Shown one piece after another: positions 34,380 through 43,882 of a DNA stretch of 64,000 bases (position 1 is its first letter; the number at the start of each line of letters is the position of its first letter). Both the position numbers and the translations under genes were made by a program. The DNA is from JAHJQZ01 sp963667595 (GTDB lineage: Bacteria; Pseudomonadota; Alphaproteobacteria; Rhizobiales; Devosiaceae): positions 248,001 through 312,000 of the forward strand of contig CAXXWD010000001.1 in the NCBI GenBank assembly GCA_963667595.2. The letters run 5' to 3'. The notes under the pieces were generated by a model. That model did no database searches. It was not told where the DNA came from and worked only from the letters and a program-made list of their open reading frames with translations.

Positions 34380-35609
34380 ATGAGATCGAAATACGCGAGA
34401 GTATCGGCCCTTCTCGCCGGCGTGGCCATGGTGGCCTTCGCCCCGGCGGCCTGGGCATCGGACGCGGTGACCCTGGTGTTCCAGAACCAGTTCTCGGACA
34501 GCGAGTCGGCTGAAATGAAGCTGCTCGTGGAAGAGTACCAGAAGCAGAACCCCGGCATCGCCATCCAGCTCGTGCGCGACAACGATTCGAGCTATTATGA
34601 CAAGCTGGTGACCCAGATCATCGCCGGCAAGGGCCCGGACATCGTGCGTTTGGAGCCGCCCAAGGTATCCCAGTACATCACCAATGGCTGGCTTGCGCCG
34701 CTCGATACGGTGGTCACCAACGAAAACCGCGGCGATTTCTTCGCCAACGCGCTTGAAGCGGCGACCAAGGACGGCATCGTCTATGCGGTTCCCCAGGATG
34801 TCTCGACACTCGCGCTGTTCTACCGCACCGACATGTTCGCCGCGGCAGGGATCGACGCGCCGCCGGCCAACTGGGACGAGTTGAAAAAAGACGCCGCCGC
34901 CCTGACCGGCAACGGCCAGTACGGCATCGGCCTGTTCGGTGGCTGGGGCGCCTATGAATTCTATCCCTGGCTCTGGCAGTCTGGCGCCGAGGTTTTGAGC
35001 GAAGACGGCGGCACCGCCGTGTTCAACTCCCCCGACGCGGTGCGCGCCCTTCAACTGTGGGTCGACCTGCAGAAGACGGCAATGCCGCCCGGCATGGCAA
35101 CGGCGACCGAAGACGACGTTCGCGGCCCCTTCAGCAACGGCAAGCTCGCCATGCTGACCTCGGGTCCGTACATGACCGCCATTCTCGGGGGCGAAGACCT
35201 CGGAGACGTCTGGGCCGTCGCGCCGCTGCCTGAGGACAAGGTGGCCGCATCTGTGCTTGGCGGCATGGACCTCGCCGTCCTCGAAAACTCACCCCACCAG
35301 ACGGAAGCCGAAGCCTTCCTGTCCTGGCTGATGCAGGACGACGTGCAAGCCAGATGGGCAACCACACTCGGTTTCGTGCCGGTCAAGCAGTCCCTCTATG
35401 GAACCGACCCCTTCGCGTCCGATCCGAACCTTGTCGCCTTCGGCGAAATCATCGCCGCGTCGCGCTCGCGTCCGACCATCGAACGTGCCGGCGACGTCGA
35501 TGCGGCGCTCGGCGAGGCCGTGCAGGCTGCCGTTTCCGGCGCAGCGACGCCAAAGGCCGCGCTTGATGCCGCGGTCGACAAGGCCAATCGAGCCATCTCC
35601 GGCAAATGA
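34380..35609 (+). CDS. Sugar ABC importer substrate-binding protein
   Basis: This 409-residue family-1 binding protein has a signal peptide ending near residue 26 (APAAWAS). ESAEMKLLVEEYQKQNPGIA, GKGPDIVRLEPPKVSQYITN and an internal GGMDLAVLENS segment are typical of CUT1 receptors. A ribosome-binding site (AGGGAGA) precedes the ATG. It overlaps the following permease gene by 4 bp. Flanking GH1 and GH35-like genes suggest a beta-linked oligosaccharide ligand. Confidence 0.87.
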   Translation: MRSKYARVSALLAGVAMVAFAPAAWASDAVTLVFQNQFSDSESAEMKLLVEEYQKQNPGIAIQLVRDNDSSYYDKLVTQIIAGKGPDIVRLEPPKVSQYITNGWLAPLDTVVTNENRGDFFANALEAATKDGIVYAVPQDVSTLALFYRTDMFAAAGIDAPPANWDELKKDAAALTGNGQYGIGLFGGWGAYEFYPWLWQSGAEVLSEDGGTAVFNSPDAVRALQLWVDLQKTAMPPGMATATEDDVRGPFSNGKLAMLTSGPYMTAILGGEDLGDVWAVAPLPEDKVAASVLGGMDLAVLENSPHQTEAEAFLSWLMQDDVQARWATTLGFVPVKQSLYGTDPFASDPNLVAFGEIIAASRSRPTIERAGDVDAALGEAVQAAVSGAATPKAALDAAVDKANRAISGK

Positions 35610-36553
35610 CCGACGGAACGGTTATTTCCTCCCAAACTGGCGGCGTGCGAGGTTTCGCACGCCGTCTTTTGGCGCTCCGGCAACAGGCCGTGCCGGTCGC
35701 TCTTTTGAGTCCCATGATGGTCGCGGCGGCCGCAATCATCGGCTTTCCCGTCGCCGTCGTCTTCATCGAGAGCTTTTTCGACGTCAATCCGGCCCGCCAT
35801 CGCGGCTGGGTCTGGACCGGGCTTGACAACTATCTGCGCATCGCCAGCGATCCCGAACTTGCCGGCGTGATGCTCAACAGCCTCGTGTGGACGGTCGGTT
35901 CGGTCCTTTTACAGTTCGTCATCGCCTTCACCGCAGCACTACTGGTGAGGGAAAGCCTGCAGGGACGCGCCTGGACCTGGCTAAGGGCGTCTTTCATCCT
36001 GCCATGGGCGACGCCGATGATCGTCGGCGCGACCTCCTGGCGCTGGCTCTACCAGCCCCAGTTCGGCCTGGTGAACGATATCCTCGTGCGGGTCGGGCTC
36101 GATGGTTGGGCCATGCCATGGCTTTCCGACCCGACGACCGCCCTTCCGGCCACCATCGTCACCAATATCTGGCGCGGCTTTCCCTTCATCATGGTGATGC
36201 TGTTGTCGGGAATGGCCGCCATTCCGGGCGAGCTTTACGAGGCCGCCGAAATCGACGGATCCAGCCCCTATCACAAGATGCGCTACATCACCCTGCCCCT
36301 GCTGCGTCCCGTGATCCTGCTCAGCACGCTGATGTCACTGATCTGGACCTTCAACAATTTCGGCCTGATCTTCGTGATGACCGGCGGCGGACCCGCCGGC
36401 AAGAGCGAGATCCTGACGACCTATGTCTATCGCAACGCCTTCGAGCGGTTCGATTTCGGCTACGCCTCGGCGCTGTCGGTCTTTTTGTTCGTGATCGTCG
36501 CCATCGGCGCGCTCGCCTATATAAGGGCACTGGGAAAGGATGCTCTCAAATGA
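35606..36553 (+). CDS. Sugar ABC importer permease (MalF type)
   Basis: This 315-residue permease has an N-terminal cytoplasmic stretch, a first helix around 35-56 and the EAA loop YEAAEIDGSSPYHKM with LPLLRP. It overlaps its neighbours on both sides by ATGA-type junctions. The operon lacks an ATPase gene. Confidence 0.88.
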   Translation: MTDGTVISSQTGGVRGFARRLLALRQQAVPVALLSPMMVAAAAIIGFPVAVVFIESFFDVNPARHRGWVWTGLDNYLRIASDPELAGVMLNSLVWTVGSVLLQFVIAFTAALLVRESLQGRAWTWLRASFILPWATPMIVGATSWRWLYQPQFGLVNDILVRVGLDGWAMPWLSDPTTALPATIVTNIWRGFPFIMVMLLSGMAAIPGELYEAAEIDGSSPYHKMRYITLPLLRPVILLSTLMSLIWTFNNFGLIFVMTGGGPAGKSEILTTYVYRNAFERFDFGYASALSVFLFVIVAIGALAYIRALGKDALK

Positions 36554-37437
36554 GTGTTTCATCCGTTCCAGTCGCTGCCTCCCCGTTCGCAGGGTCCTTC
36601 GGTGCGCGGATGCGGCGCATCTTGCGGACCGTTGCCGTGCGCGTTCTTGCCCTGGCCATCGGCGCCTTCGCGCTCATTCCGATCCTGTGGACCGTGCTTG
36701 CCGCCTTCAAGGACAGTCGCGAGGTGTTTGCGACGCCGCCGACCATCCTGCCCGCCAATCCGACGCTCGACAGTTTCTTTTACGTCCTCACGCGCGGCGC
36801 TTTGGCGAACTGGTTCGTCAACTCCATCCTCGTGAGCATCGGCACGGTCGTCATCGGATTGCTCATCGGCATTCTCGGCGGCTACGCACTGTCGCGTTTC
36901 CGCTTCAGGGGGCGTCATCTCGTGCTGGTGGGCCTCGTGATGACGCAGATGTTCCCGAGCGTGGTGCTGATCGTGCCGCTGTTCTGGCTGATTTCCAACG
37001 CCGGGCTCTACGATACGCTGTGGGCGCTCATCATCTCCGGGGTGTCCATGTCGGCGCCGCTCGGCGTCTGGCTGATGAAGACCGCCTTCGACGAAATCCC
37101 CGTCGACCTCGATGAAGCCGCCCATCTCGATGGCGCCGGCTTGTTCCGCACGCTGTTCGAGATCATCCTCCCGGCGGCTCGTCCCGGTGTCATCGCGACC
37201 GCGATCTTTTTGTTCATCGGCTCGTGGGAGGAATTCACCTTCGCGCTGACCTTCACAAGTTCCGATGCCAACCGCACCCTGCCGGTCGGCCTCTCGATGC
37301 TGAGCACGGCCTATCAGGTGCAGTGGAACCACCTCGCCGCCATGTCCGTGCTCGTTCTCCTCCCCTCCGTCATCCTGTTCACGATGATCCAGAAATGGCT
37401 GGTGGGCGGCACCATGGCCGGAAGCGTCAAGGGGTAG
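36550..37437 (+). CDS. Sugar ABC importer permease (MalG type)
   Basis: Start ATG 36550 overlaps the MalF-type stop by 4 bp. The frame is open far upstream, but that part is antisense-like noise. The 295-residue permease has a first helix near 30-50 (LALAIGAFALIPILWTVLAA), the EAA loop DEAAHLDGAGLFRTLF with LPAARPG, and ends GGTMAGSVKG. It pairs with the preceding permease. Confidence 0.88.
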   Translation: MSVSSVPVAASPFAGSFGARMRRILRTVAVRVLALAIGAFALIPILWTVLAAFKDSREVFATPPTILPANPTLDSFFYVLTRGALANWFVNSILVSIGTVVIGLLIGILGGYALSRFRFRGRHLVLVGLVMTQMFPSVVLIVPLFWLISNAGLYDTLWALIISGVSMSAPLGVWLMKTAFDEIPVDLDEAAHLDGAGLFRTLFEIILPAARPGVIATAIFLFIGSWEEFTFALTFTSSDANRTLPVGLSMLSTAYQVQWNHLAAMSVLVLLPSVILFTMIQKWLVGGTMAGSVKG

Positions 37438-37439
37438 CC

Positions 37440-39215
37440 ATGACGGGAACCCGTCCTGATTTCCAAAAGACACCGCTGATGAGTGGCGAAGTGCAGTTCT
37501 GGCGCATGGCGCCGGAAAACTGGGCCCCTGCCCTTAAAACGGTGAAGTCTCTGGGGATCGATTGCATCGCCACCTATTTGTCCTGGCGGCGGCACGCGCC
37601 GGAAAAAGGCACCACCGACCTCAGGGGTCGCCAGGATCGCAATCTCGACGTCCACCGCTTTCTCGATCTTTGCGCTGCGAATGATATTTCGGTCCAGCTC
37701 AAGCCCGGGCCCTGGATCTGCGCGGAGGAAACGGGCGGCGGGCTGCCGGACTGGATTCTCGCCGACACCGACATGATGGCGCGCGACCACGCCGGCAAAA
37801 TCGTCATGGGCTACAATCCGCCGTTCAAGCACCCGATGCCGAGCTATATGAGCCGCCGCTTCCGCGACGCCGTCGTGTCATGGATCGGCTTTGTCTGGAG
37901 CGATCTTGCCGCCTTCATGGAACCGGGCGGCCCCATCGTGGCGACCCAGCTCGACAACGAACCGAGCCTTGGTTTTCAGGATACGATGTTCGGTTTCGAT
38001 TATCATCCGGACGCGCTGGCGGCATTTCGCAGCTTTGTCCTCATGCGGCATGGATCGGTGCGAGACCTCGCTGCGGCTTGGGAACGCCCGCTTGCACGTA
38101 AAGACGATATCCGCCCGCCATATCCCGAAGACCTGGGCGGCAGCGGATTGCACCCTTCGGTCCGCGATCTCGACTGGATGGATTTCCAGCAGCACTACAT
38201 TGCCGATTATCTCGGCTGGCTGCAGCAAGTGAACGAACAGGCCGGCGCCGGTCACCTGACAAGTTTCGTCAACCTCAACACCCATCCCGTGCGCGGCCGT
38301 CCCCAGTCGGGCCAGCTTATTGGCTCGACCCTTCGGCGTAACGGCAAGACGGCAATCGTCGGCGAAGACCATTATTTCGTGCCCCCCTTCGATGCGCGGG
38401 ACCTGGCCGGCCTGGCGCTGGCTGCGGCGCAGGGCATGGCGTCAGGAACGTCGCTGGTCTGGGCTCCCGAAGTGCAGGCCGGCATTTGGCGTTCGCCGGG
38501 CGAAAAGGTGGACTATCCCGACCCAACCGACGACGAACTGGCCGGCTGGTGGGGCGCCTCGCTGGCGCTTGGCTATCAGGGCCTCAATCTCTACATGCTC
38601 GTCAATCGCGAGAACTGGGCCTTCGCGCCGGTTGGAGAAGACGGCACGCCGGGCCGGTCCGCCGCTCTGGTCGATGCGTTGATGAAGACGGTCAGAGCCG
38701 TGCCGGACCTCGCGTCCTACCGACCGGTCGCGGACGTTGCTCTGGTCTGGGACCCCGCCATTCTCGACGCCGCCTATCGTGTCGCCGGAACCCAGGCGGC
38801 GCCGCTGACGCCATGGGACGACCCCACCGCCACCGATGCCTATCGCAGGCTCGAAGCCGCTGCGGCGTCGCTAACGGCAAGGGGACTGCATTTCGCCCTG
38901 GTGCCCGCACCGCGCGACGATCTTTTCTGTGTTACCGGCACGACGTCCGACCGGGACGTGATCGATATCGTTCCCAGAGTCTCGGCGCGGGAGCCCGGCA
39001 TGCTGTGTCGTCTCCATCGCAATCCGGAAGGCGCCGAACTGGTCCATGTCGTGCCATGGGGAACGTCCGTCCGGCAGGCGACGCTGCGATTTACCGGACA
39101 CACGGTCACGGCACTGCGCGAGGCGGCGTCGGGCAGAATATTTTCGTGTGCGCCGGACGGCACCATCGCCGTAAGTCTTTCGTCCGGCTTGAACCTGTTC
39201 CACGTGGTGGGGTGA
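37440..39215 (+). CDS. GH35-like beta-galactosidase family glycosidase
   Basis: Start ATG 37440 lies 2 bp after the permease stop. The 591-residue protein has a (beta/alpha)8 glycosidase domain: LGIDCIATYLSWRRHAPEKG, LKPGPWICAEETGGGLPDWI (88-107), likely acid/base Glu174 in TQLDNEP, and a likely nucleophile Glu344 in WAPEVQAG. These are GH35-type motifs with some GH42 flavour; the C-terminal 150 residues are a beta-rich domain. There is no signal peptide, so it acts on imported sugars. Galactosidase is a family guess, since specificities vary. Confidence 0.75.
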   Translation: MTGTRPDFQKTPLMSGEVQFWRMAPENWAPALKTVKSLGIDCIATYLSWRRHAPEKGTTDLRGRQDRNLDVHRFLDLCAANDISVQLKPGPWICAEETGGGLPDWILADTDMMARDHAGKIVMGYNPPFKHPMPSYMSRRFRDAVVSWIGFVWSDLAAFMEPGGPIVATQLDNEPSLGFQDTMFGFDYHPDALAAFRSFVLMRHGSVRDLAAAWERPLARKDDIRPPYPEDLGGSGLHPSVRDLDWMDFQQHYIADYLGWLQQVNEQAGAGHLTSFVNLNTHPVRGRPQSGQLIGSTLRRNGKTAIVGEDHYFVPPFDARDLAGLALAAAQGMASGTSLVWAPEVQAGIWRSPGEKVDYPDPTDDELAGWWGASLALGYQGLNLYMLVNRENWAFAPVGEDGTPGRSAALVDALMKTVRAVPDLASYRPVADVALVWDPAILDAAYRVAGTQAAPLTPWDDPTATDAYRRLEAAAASLTARGLHFALVPAPRDDLFCVTGTTSDRDVIDIVPRVSAREPGMLCRLHRNPEGAELVHVVPWGTSVRQATLRFTGHTVTALREAASGRIFSCAPDGTIAVSLSSGLNLFHVVG

Positions 39216-39217
39216 CT

Positions 39218-39234
39218 CTCGAACGGCGTTCGAG
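39218..39234. terminator. Hairpin between convergent glycosidase genes
   Basis: CTCGAAC/GTTCGAG with a GGC loop, starting 3 bp after the GH35-like stop and 27 bp before the end of the minus-strand GH1 gene. Probable shared terminator. Confidence 0.5.
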
Positions 39235-39260
39235 CCACAAAACCGGTATGCGTTCAGGCC

Positions 39261-40655
39261 TCAGGCCGGCGACAGGACCGCCGGTTCGCGCTCCTTTTGC
39301 GTCTTCTTCCAGTCGGGAATGCCGGCCCCGTTGGTGGCGGTCACCGTCTTGTACCACTTCGCACTTGCCTTGAGCTTGCGCTGCTGGGTACCGTAATCAA
39401 CAAAGACCATGCCGTAGCGCACCGAATAGCCGGCCTGCCACTCGAAATTGTCGAGGAAAGACCAGGCGATATACCCCCTGACATCGACCCCGGCGGCGAT
39501 GGCCGCGCCCAGGGCCGACAGGTGTTCTTGCCAATATTCGATCCGGTCGGTGTCGTTGATCTCGCCGTTCGGGTCGACATAGTCCGAAAAGGCCAGGCCG
39601 TTCTCGGTGATCAGGATCGGCGTTTTTGTATATTCGCGACGCACGCGCGTCAGAACGTCGAGGAGACCTTCCGGATTGATACCGATCCGCATGGCGGTGC
39701 GGCGCGCGCCGGGATAGGTGAAACTGGCCTTACGCGGGTCGGAAGGATGCGCCTTGGTCAGATGCGATTCGTAATAGTTGACCCCGAGATAGTCGATCGG
39801 CCGCGAGATGCGCTCGAGATCCCCGTCCGCGACAAAGCTGAAATCGGTGTGCGGCTCATAGAATTCGACGAGATCCTGCGGGTAGCGGCCCTTGAACAGG
39901 GGATCGAGGAAGATGCGGTTCTCGATGCCGTCCTGGCGCCGGCTCGCCGCCACGTCGCGCGGATCGTCGGATGCCGGGTGCTCGGAAACGAGGTTGAGGG
40001 CCAGTCCGATCTTGCCCTTCGTTCCCTCTGTGCAGAGGCGTTCGGTTCCAAAGGCGTGTGCCAATAGCTGATGATGCACGACCCTGATCGCCAGAGCCTC
40101 GTTCCTGAGCCCCGGTGCAAATGTGCCGTCGCGATGGCCGAGAAAGGCGGTACACCAGGGCTCGTTGACCGTGCACCAATAGCCGACGCGATCGCCGAGC
40201 CGCTCGTTGACGATGCCGACATAGTCGGCGAAGTGCTTGGCGATGTCGCGATTGCCCCAACCGCCCCGATCCTGCAACGCCTGCGGCAGATCCCAGTGAT
40301 AAAGGGTCAGCATCGGCGTGATGCCGCGTGCAAGAAGGCCGTCGACCATGCGCTCGTAATAATCGAGCCCCTTCCTGTTGACGGCGCCCGTGCCGTCGGG
40401 CATGACCCGCGACCAGGCCGTCGAGAACCGGAAGAGTTTCAGCCCCGTTTCCGCCATCAGGTCGAGATCGCCGTCAAGACGGTGGTACTGGTCTGAGGCG
40501 ATATCGCCATTATCGCCCCGGAACACCTTGCCCGGTTCATGCGAGAAGACGTCCCAGATCGAGGGAGCGCGGCCGTCTTCGGCCACCGCGCCCTCCACCT
40601 GATAGGCAGCGTTCGCCGCGCCCCAAATGAAGCCCTGAGGAAACTCAGACATCAC
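39261..40655 (-). CDS. Beta-glucosidase, GH1 (second paralogue)
   Basis: This 464-residue enzyme has the GH1 N-terminal signature FIWGAANAAYQVEGA, acid/base Glu165 in TVNEPW and nucleophile Glu351 in LITENG. It is clearly diverged from the other GH1 in this window. It lies downstream of the XylF/H-type importer on the minus strand, separated by 116 bp with a repeat element, and converges with the GH1-ABC-GH35 operon. It could belong to either system. No export signal is present. Confidence 0.91.
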   Translation of the reverse strand: MMSEFPQGFIWGAANAAYQVEGAVAEDGRAPSIWDVFSHEPGKVFRGDNGDIASDQYHRLDGDLDLMAETGLKLFRFSTAWSRVMPDGTGAVNRKGLDYYERMVDGLLARGITPMLTLYHWDLPQALQDRGGWGNRDIAKHFADYVGIVNERLGDRVGYWCTVNEPWCTAFLGHRDGTFAPGLRNEALAIRVVHHQLLAHAFGTERLCTEGTKGKIGLALNLVSEHPASDDPRDVAASRRQDGIENRIFLDPLFKGRYPQDLVEFYEPHTDFSFVADGDLERISRPIDYLGVNYYESHLTKAHPSDPRKASFTYPGARRTAMRIGINPEGLLDVLTRVRREYTKTPILITENGLAFSDYVDPNGEINDTDRIEYWQEHLSALGAAIAAGVDVRGYIAWSFLDNFEWQAGYSVRYGMVFVDYGTQQRKLKASAKWYKTVTATNGAGIPDWKKTQKEREPAVLSPA

Positions 40656-40708
40656 GAAACTCCCAATCCAGAGCTTTCCGGTGCTTTTTCCAGAAACACC
40701 GAAAAGTC

Positions 40709-40771
40709 CTATGTCTTTGTTTTATCGCATTTCCTGACGGTGAACCGGTTTCCACTTCACCCCGGAATGCT
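40709..40771 (-). repeat. Dispersed intergenic repeat, rhizobial type
   Basis: The segment from about TTGTTTTATCGCATTTCC to GGAATGCTCTA resembles a short repeat common between genes of Hyphomicrobiales genomes, typically ending in GGAATGCTCT-like sequence. Only this one copy is seen here, so the call rests on recollection of the motif. Confidence 0.4.
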
Positions 40772-41968
40772 CTAGCGGTTCTGGCCTGAGCGGCTCAAAG
40801 AGTCGAAGGCAACGGCGGTGACGAGGATTGCACCGGTCGCGATGTTCTTGATGCTCGACGGCGCACCCAGCAGGTCGAGGCCGTTGGCGACGCTGCCGAT
40901 GACGAGCGCGCCGAGAAGGGCGTTGAACACCCTGCCCCGCCCGCCGAACAGGCTCGTTCCGCCGATCACGGCGGCGGCGATGGCATCCATCAGAAGCGTT
41001 CCGCCGCCGGTACCGATCGAAACCGCGAACTGGCGCGAGGCGCTGATGATGCCGCCCCAGCCGGCGACCGCCGTCACCAGGGTGAAGACCGCGACGCGTA
41101 TGGCGGGCACGGCGATGCCGGCGCGGCGTGCCGCTTCGGCGTTGCCGCCAATCGCGAAGATATGGCGGCCCGTCGTGGTCTTTTCGGTGAACCACGTCAA
41201 AACGGACAGCAAGGCCAATAACAGCACAAGCACGATCGGAACGCCGTTATAGGAATTGAAGGCGGCAATCGCCGCGCCGAGCACCAGCGCCAGAAGGACA
41301 ATCTTGCCGATCCACAGCGCGCGGGATTCGACGACAAGGTTCAGGGCAAGACGGCTCTTTCGCCGCATCACGGTGCTGAGGGCATAAAATGCCACCACGA
41401 GAGCACCGAGCGCATAGCCCTGCCAGGCACTCAGATAGGTCGAGGCGATGCCGCGGATGAGCGGATCGAGGATCAGGCGTTCGCCCTGCGGCCCGAGCAG
41501 GATGAGCTGTACGCCCTGCCAGGCCAGAAGTCCGGCAAGTGTGGTGATCATGGCCGGCACGTAGCAGTAAACGGTTATCGCGCCCTGCAGCAGGCCGATG
41601 GCCGCGCCGACGGCAATGCCGGCGATGATCGCCGCCCAGCCGGGCCAGCCGAGATTGGTCATGGCAAGCGCAAGAATGGCGGCGGCGACGCCGGCGACCG
41701 CGCCGACGGACAGATCGATCTCGCCAAGCAGAAGCGCGAGGGAGACGGCGGCGGCGATGGTGCCGACAACGCCGATCTGAAGAATCAGGTTGGAAATGTT
41801 GCGCGGCGTCAGGAAGTTGGGATTGAGGACCTGGAAGACGACGCAGATGATGATGAGCCCGATGATGACCGGGACCGGCCCGAACTCGCCATAACGCAGG
41901 CGACCGAGGGCCCGGTCGAGCAAGTTGCGCCGTTGGCCGTCCGCCGATGCCGAAAAGGTGTCGGCCAT
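40772..41968 (-). CDS. Sugar ABC importer permease (XylH/FrcC type)
   Basis: Start ATG 41968 (MADTFSASADGQ), 3 bp after the ATPase stop, is preferred over a longer frame. The 398-residue BPD_transp_2 permease has more hydrophobic segments than RbsC, as in XylH. GEIDLSVGAVAGVAAAI, GGNAEAARRAGI and VIGGTSLFGGRGR are present. It forms a homodimeric channel for a pentose or hexose with the ATPase and binding protein upstream. Confidence 0.88.
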   Translation of the reverse strand: MADTFSASADGQRRNLLDRALGRLRYGEFGPVPVIIGLIIICVVFQVLNPNFLTPRNISNLILQIGVVGTIAAAVSLALLLGEIDLSVGAVAGVAAAILALAMTNLGWPGWAAIIAGIAVGAAIGLLQGAITVYCYVPAMITTLAGLLAWQGVQLILLGPQGERLILDPLIRGIASTYLSAWQGYALGALVVAFYALSTVMRRKSRLALNLVVESRALWIGKIVLLALVLGAAIAAFNSYNGVPIVLVLLLALLSVLTWFTEKTTTGRHIFAIGGNAEAARRAGIAVPAIRVAVFTLVTAVAGWGGIISASRQFAVSIGTGGGTLLMDAIAAAVIGGTSLFGGRGRVFNALLGALVIGSVANGLDLLGAPSSIKNIATGAILVTAVAFDSLSRSGQNR

Positions 41969-41970
41969 GA

Positions 41971-42753
41971 TCAGGCCTCCTTGAGTTGATTGCCGCCGGT
42001 GATCGCGGCGACGATGTCGTTGTTGGTCACGTCGCGCGTAGAAAAGGTGCCGACGCCGCACCCCTGGCGCAGCACGGAAATGCGATCGGAAACCTGGAAG
42101 ACGTTGGCCATGTTGTGGGAGATGAGCACGACCGCGAGGCCGCGTTCGCGCAATTGCCGGATGAGGCGAAGGACCATCGCCGTCTGCTCAACGCCAAGCG
42201 CCGCCGTCGGCTCGTCGAGCAGGACGACCTTAGAGCCCCACAACACGGCGCGGCTGACCGCCACGGCCTGACGCTGTCCGCCGGACAGGAACGAAACCGG
42301 CCGGCGCACCGACGGCAGGACGACCGCAAGTTCGGACAGGACCTTTAAGGCTTCGGCTTCCATCTGGTCCTCGTAAAGCGGACGGATGGGATTGGGCAGT
42401 CTCGGTCCGCGTTCCCGGCCGAGAAACAGATTGGCGACGACATCGAGATTCTCGCACAAGGCCAGATCCTGATAGACGGCCGAAATGCCGAGCGTGCTCG
42501 CATCGTCGGGAGAGTTGACGAAGACACGTTTGCCTTCGAACAAGAACTCGCCTTCGTCCATGCGATAGGCCCCGGACACGATCTTGGTCAGGGTCGACTT
42601 GCCGGCACCGTTGTCGCCGACAAGCGCCACCACCTCACCGGCGTTGACGTCGAAATCGACGCCGGACAGCGCCACAACGGACCCGAAACGCTTGTGGACG
42701 TTTCTGAGGGCCAGCCGTGGCTGACCCTCCGTTTTTTGCGTGGGAGACTCCAT
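41971..42753 (-). CDS. Sugar ABC importer ATPase, single NBD (FrcA type)
   Basis: This 260-residue ATPase has Walker A GDNGAGKST (46-54), signature LSGGQRQA, Walker B VVLLDEPTAALG and H-loop LISHNM. It contains only one nucleotide-binding domain, unlike the double-domain RbsA/XylG. Single-domain forms such as rhizobial FrcA are known, so this is probably the normal complete protein rather than a truncation. It lies 5 bp after the binding-protein gene. Confidence 0.88.
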   Translation of the reverse strand: MESPTQKTEGQPRLALRNVHKRFGSVVALSGVDFDVNAGEVVALVGDNGAGKSTLTKIVSGAYRMDEGEFLFEGKRVFVNSPDDASTLGISAVYQDLALCENLDVVANLFLGRERGPRLPNPIRPLYEDQMEAEALKVLSELAVVLPSVRRPVSFLSGGQRQAVAVSRAVLWGSKVVLLDEPTAALGVEQTAMVLRLIRQLRERGLAVVLISHNMANVFQVSDRISVLRQGCGVGTFSTRDVTNNDIVAAITGGNQLKEA

Positions 42754-42758
42754 GTCGC

Positions 42759-43826
42759 TTACTCTTTGCAGATGGCCGCTTCTGCAGCCGGGCCGGCGCA
42801 GATACGGTCGGTGGTGGTGAAGCCGTCGGCCAGCACCGTTTCCTTGATGTTGTTGATGTCGACGGCCACCGGATCGAGCAGGATCGACGGCACTTCGCCG
42901 GCGCCATTGTCGACGCTGGCATTGGCGGCGGCCTTGACTTCGTCGAACTTGCCGGCGGCAAGCAGGAGGGCGATTCTCGCCGAGGTCTGGGCTTCGGCCT
43001 TGAGACCCTTGTAGACCGTCATCGACTGGTCGCCCGCCAGAATGCGCTGCAAGCCGGCATCGGTCGCGTCCTGGCCGGTCACCATCACCTTGCCGTTGAG
43101 GTTGCGCGAGGTGAGCGCCGCGATGACACCGCCGGCCATGCCGTCATTGGCGACGAGAATACCCTGCACGTCGTCGTCGAGCATGGTCAGCGCCTGCTCG
43201 GTATCGGCCTGTGCGGTGGCCGGCGTCCAGGCGGTAATGTCGGTCTCATAGCCGATCTTGAGATCGCCGGCCGCGACGACCGGATCGAGAACCTCATGGC
43301 TGCCGGCCTTGAACTGCCGGCCCGAAGCGGCGTCCTGGGAGCCGTTGATCATGATGATCGTGCTGCCCTTGGCAAGATTGTCGACCATGTACTGGGCCTG
43401 CAACTCACCAACGCGGCCGTTCTGGAACGAGACGAAGAAATCTACCGGCGCAGCGGTCAACAGACCATCGTAGGACAGGACCGGAACGTTGTCCGCCTGG
43501 GCCTTGGCAACGATGGCGGCGCCCGCCGCTTCGGTGAACGGCGACACGACGATGACGTCGGCGCCGTTGGTCAGGGCGGCTTCCGCCTGCGCCACCTGGG
43601 CGTCGCCATTGCCCTGGGCATTGTTGGCGATCACGGTGGCCGTCGGATCGAGGGCCTTGATGGCCTCGACGAACAGCGGCTTGTCCTGGGCTTCGAAACG
43701 GTCGGCGCAGGTCGAGCATGGCATCAGGAAGGCGATAACGGGACCGTCGGCGAGGGCCGGCACGGCGCTGAACGCGGATGCCGCGAGCAGCGATGCCATG
43801 AAGATGCTTGTGCGTATGCTAGACAT
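42759..43826 (-). CDS. Sugar ABC importer binding protein (XylF-like)
   Basis: Start ATG 43826 (MSSIRTSIFMASLLA) is preferred to one two codons upstream. The 355-residue protein has a signal peptide ending about ALA-24. The type-I fold carries NAQGNGDAQVAQAEAALTNG, VPVLSYDGLL, DFFVSFQNGRVGELQA and VMVTGQDATDAGLQRIL, matching XylF-type receptors. The ligand is likely a pentose or fructose-like sugar. It is the first transporter gene after the LacI regulator. Confidence 0.87.
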   Translation of the reverse strand: MSSIRTSIFMASLLAASAFSAVPALADGPVIAFLMPCSTCADRFEAQDKPLFVEAIKALDPTATVIANNAQGNGDAQVAQAEAALTNGADVIVVSPFTEAAGAAIVAKAQADNVPVLSYDGLLTAAPVDFFVSFQNGRVGELQAQYMVDNLAKGSTIIMINGSQDAASGRQFKAGSHEVLDPVVAAGDLKIGYETDITAWTPATAQADTEQALTMLDDDVQGILVANDGMAGGVIAALTSRNLNGKVMVTGQDATDAGLQRILAGDQSMTVYKGLKAEAQTSARIALLLAAGKFDEVKAAANASVDNGAGEVPSILLDPVAVDINNIKETVLADGFTTTDRICAGPAAEAAICKE

Positions 43827-43882
43827 GACCAAATTCCTCCCTTGGTCGTTGGTAGCGCTCTCAAGGCGCGGTTGATCCGGCT

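Noticed and set aside
41971..42753. Single-domain sugar ATPase considered as a truncated XylG
   Set aside because: Length and motifs match complete FrcA-type ATPases, and both flanking junctions are tight operon joints.
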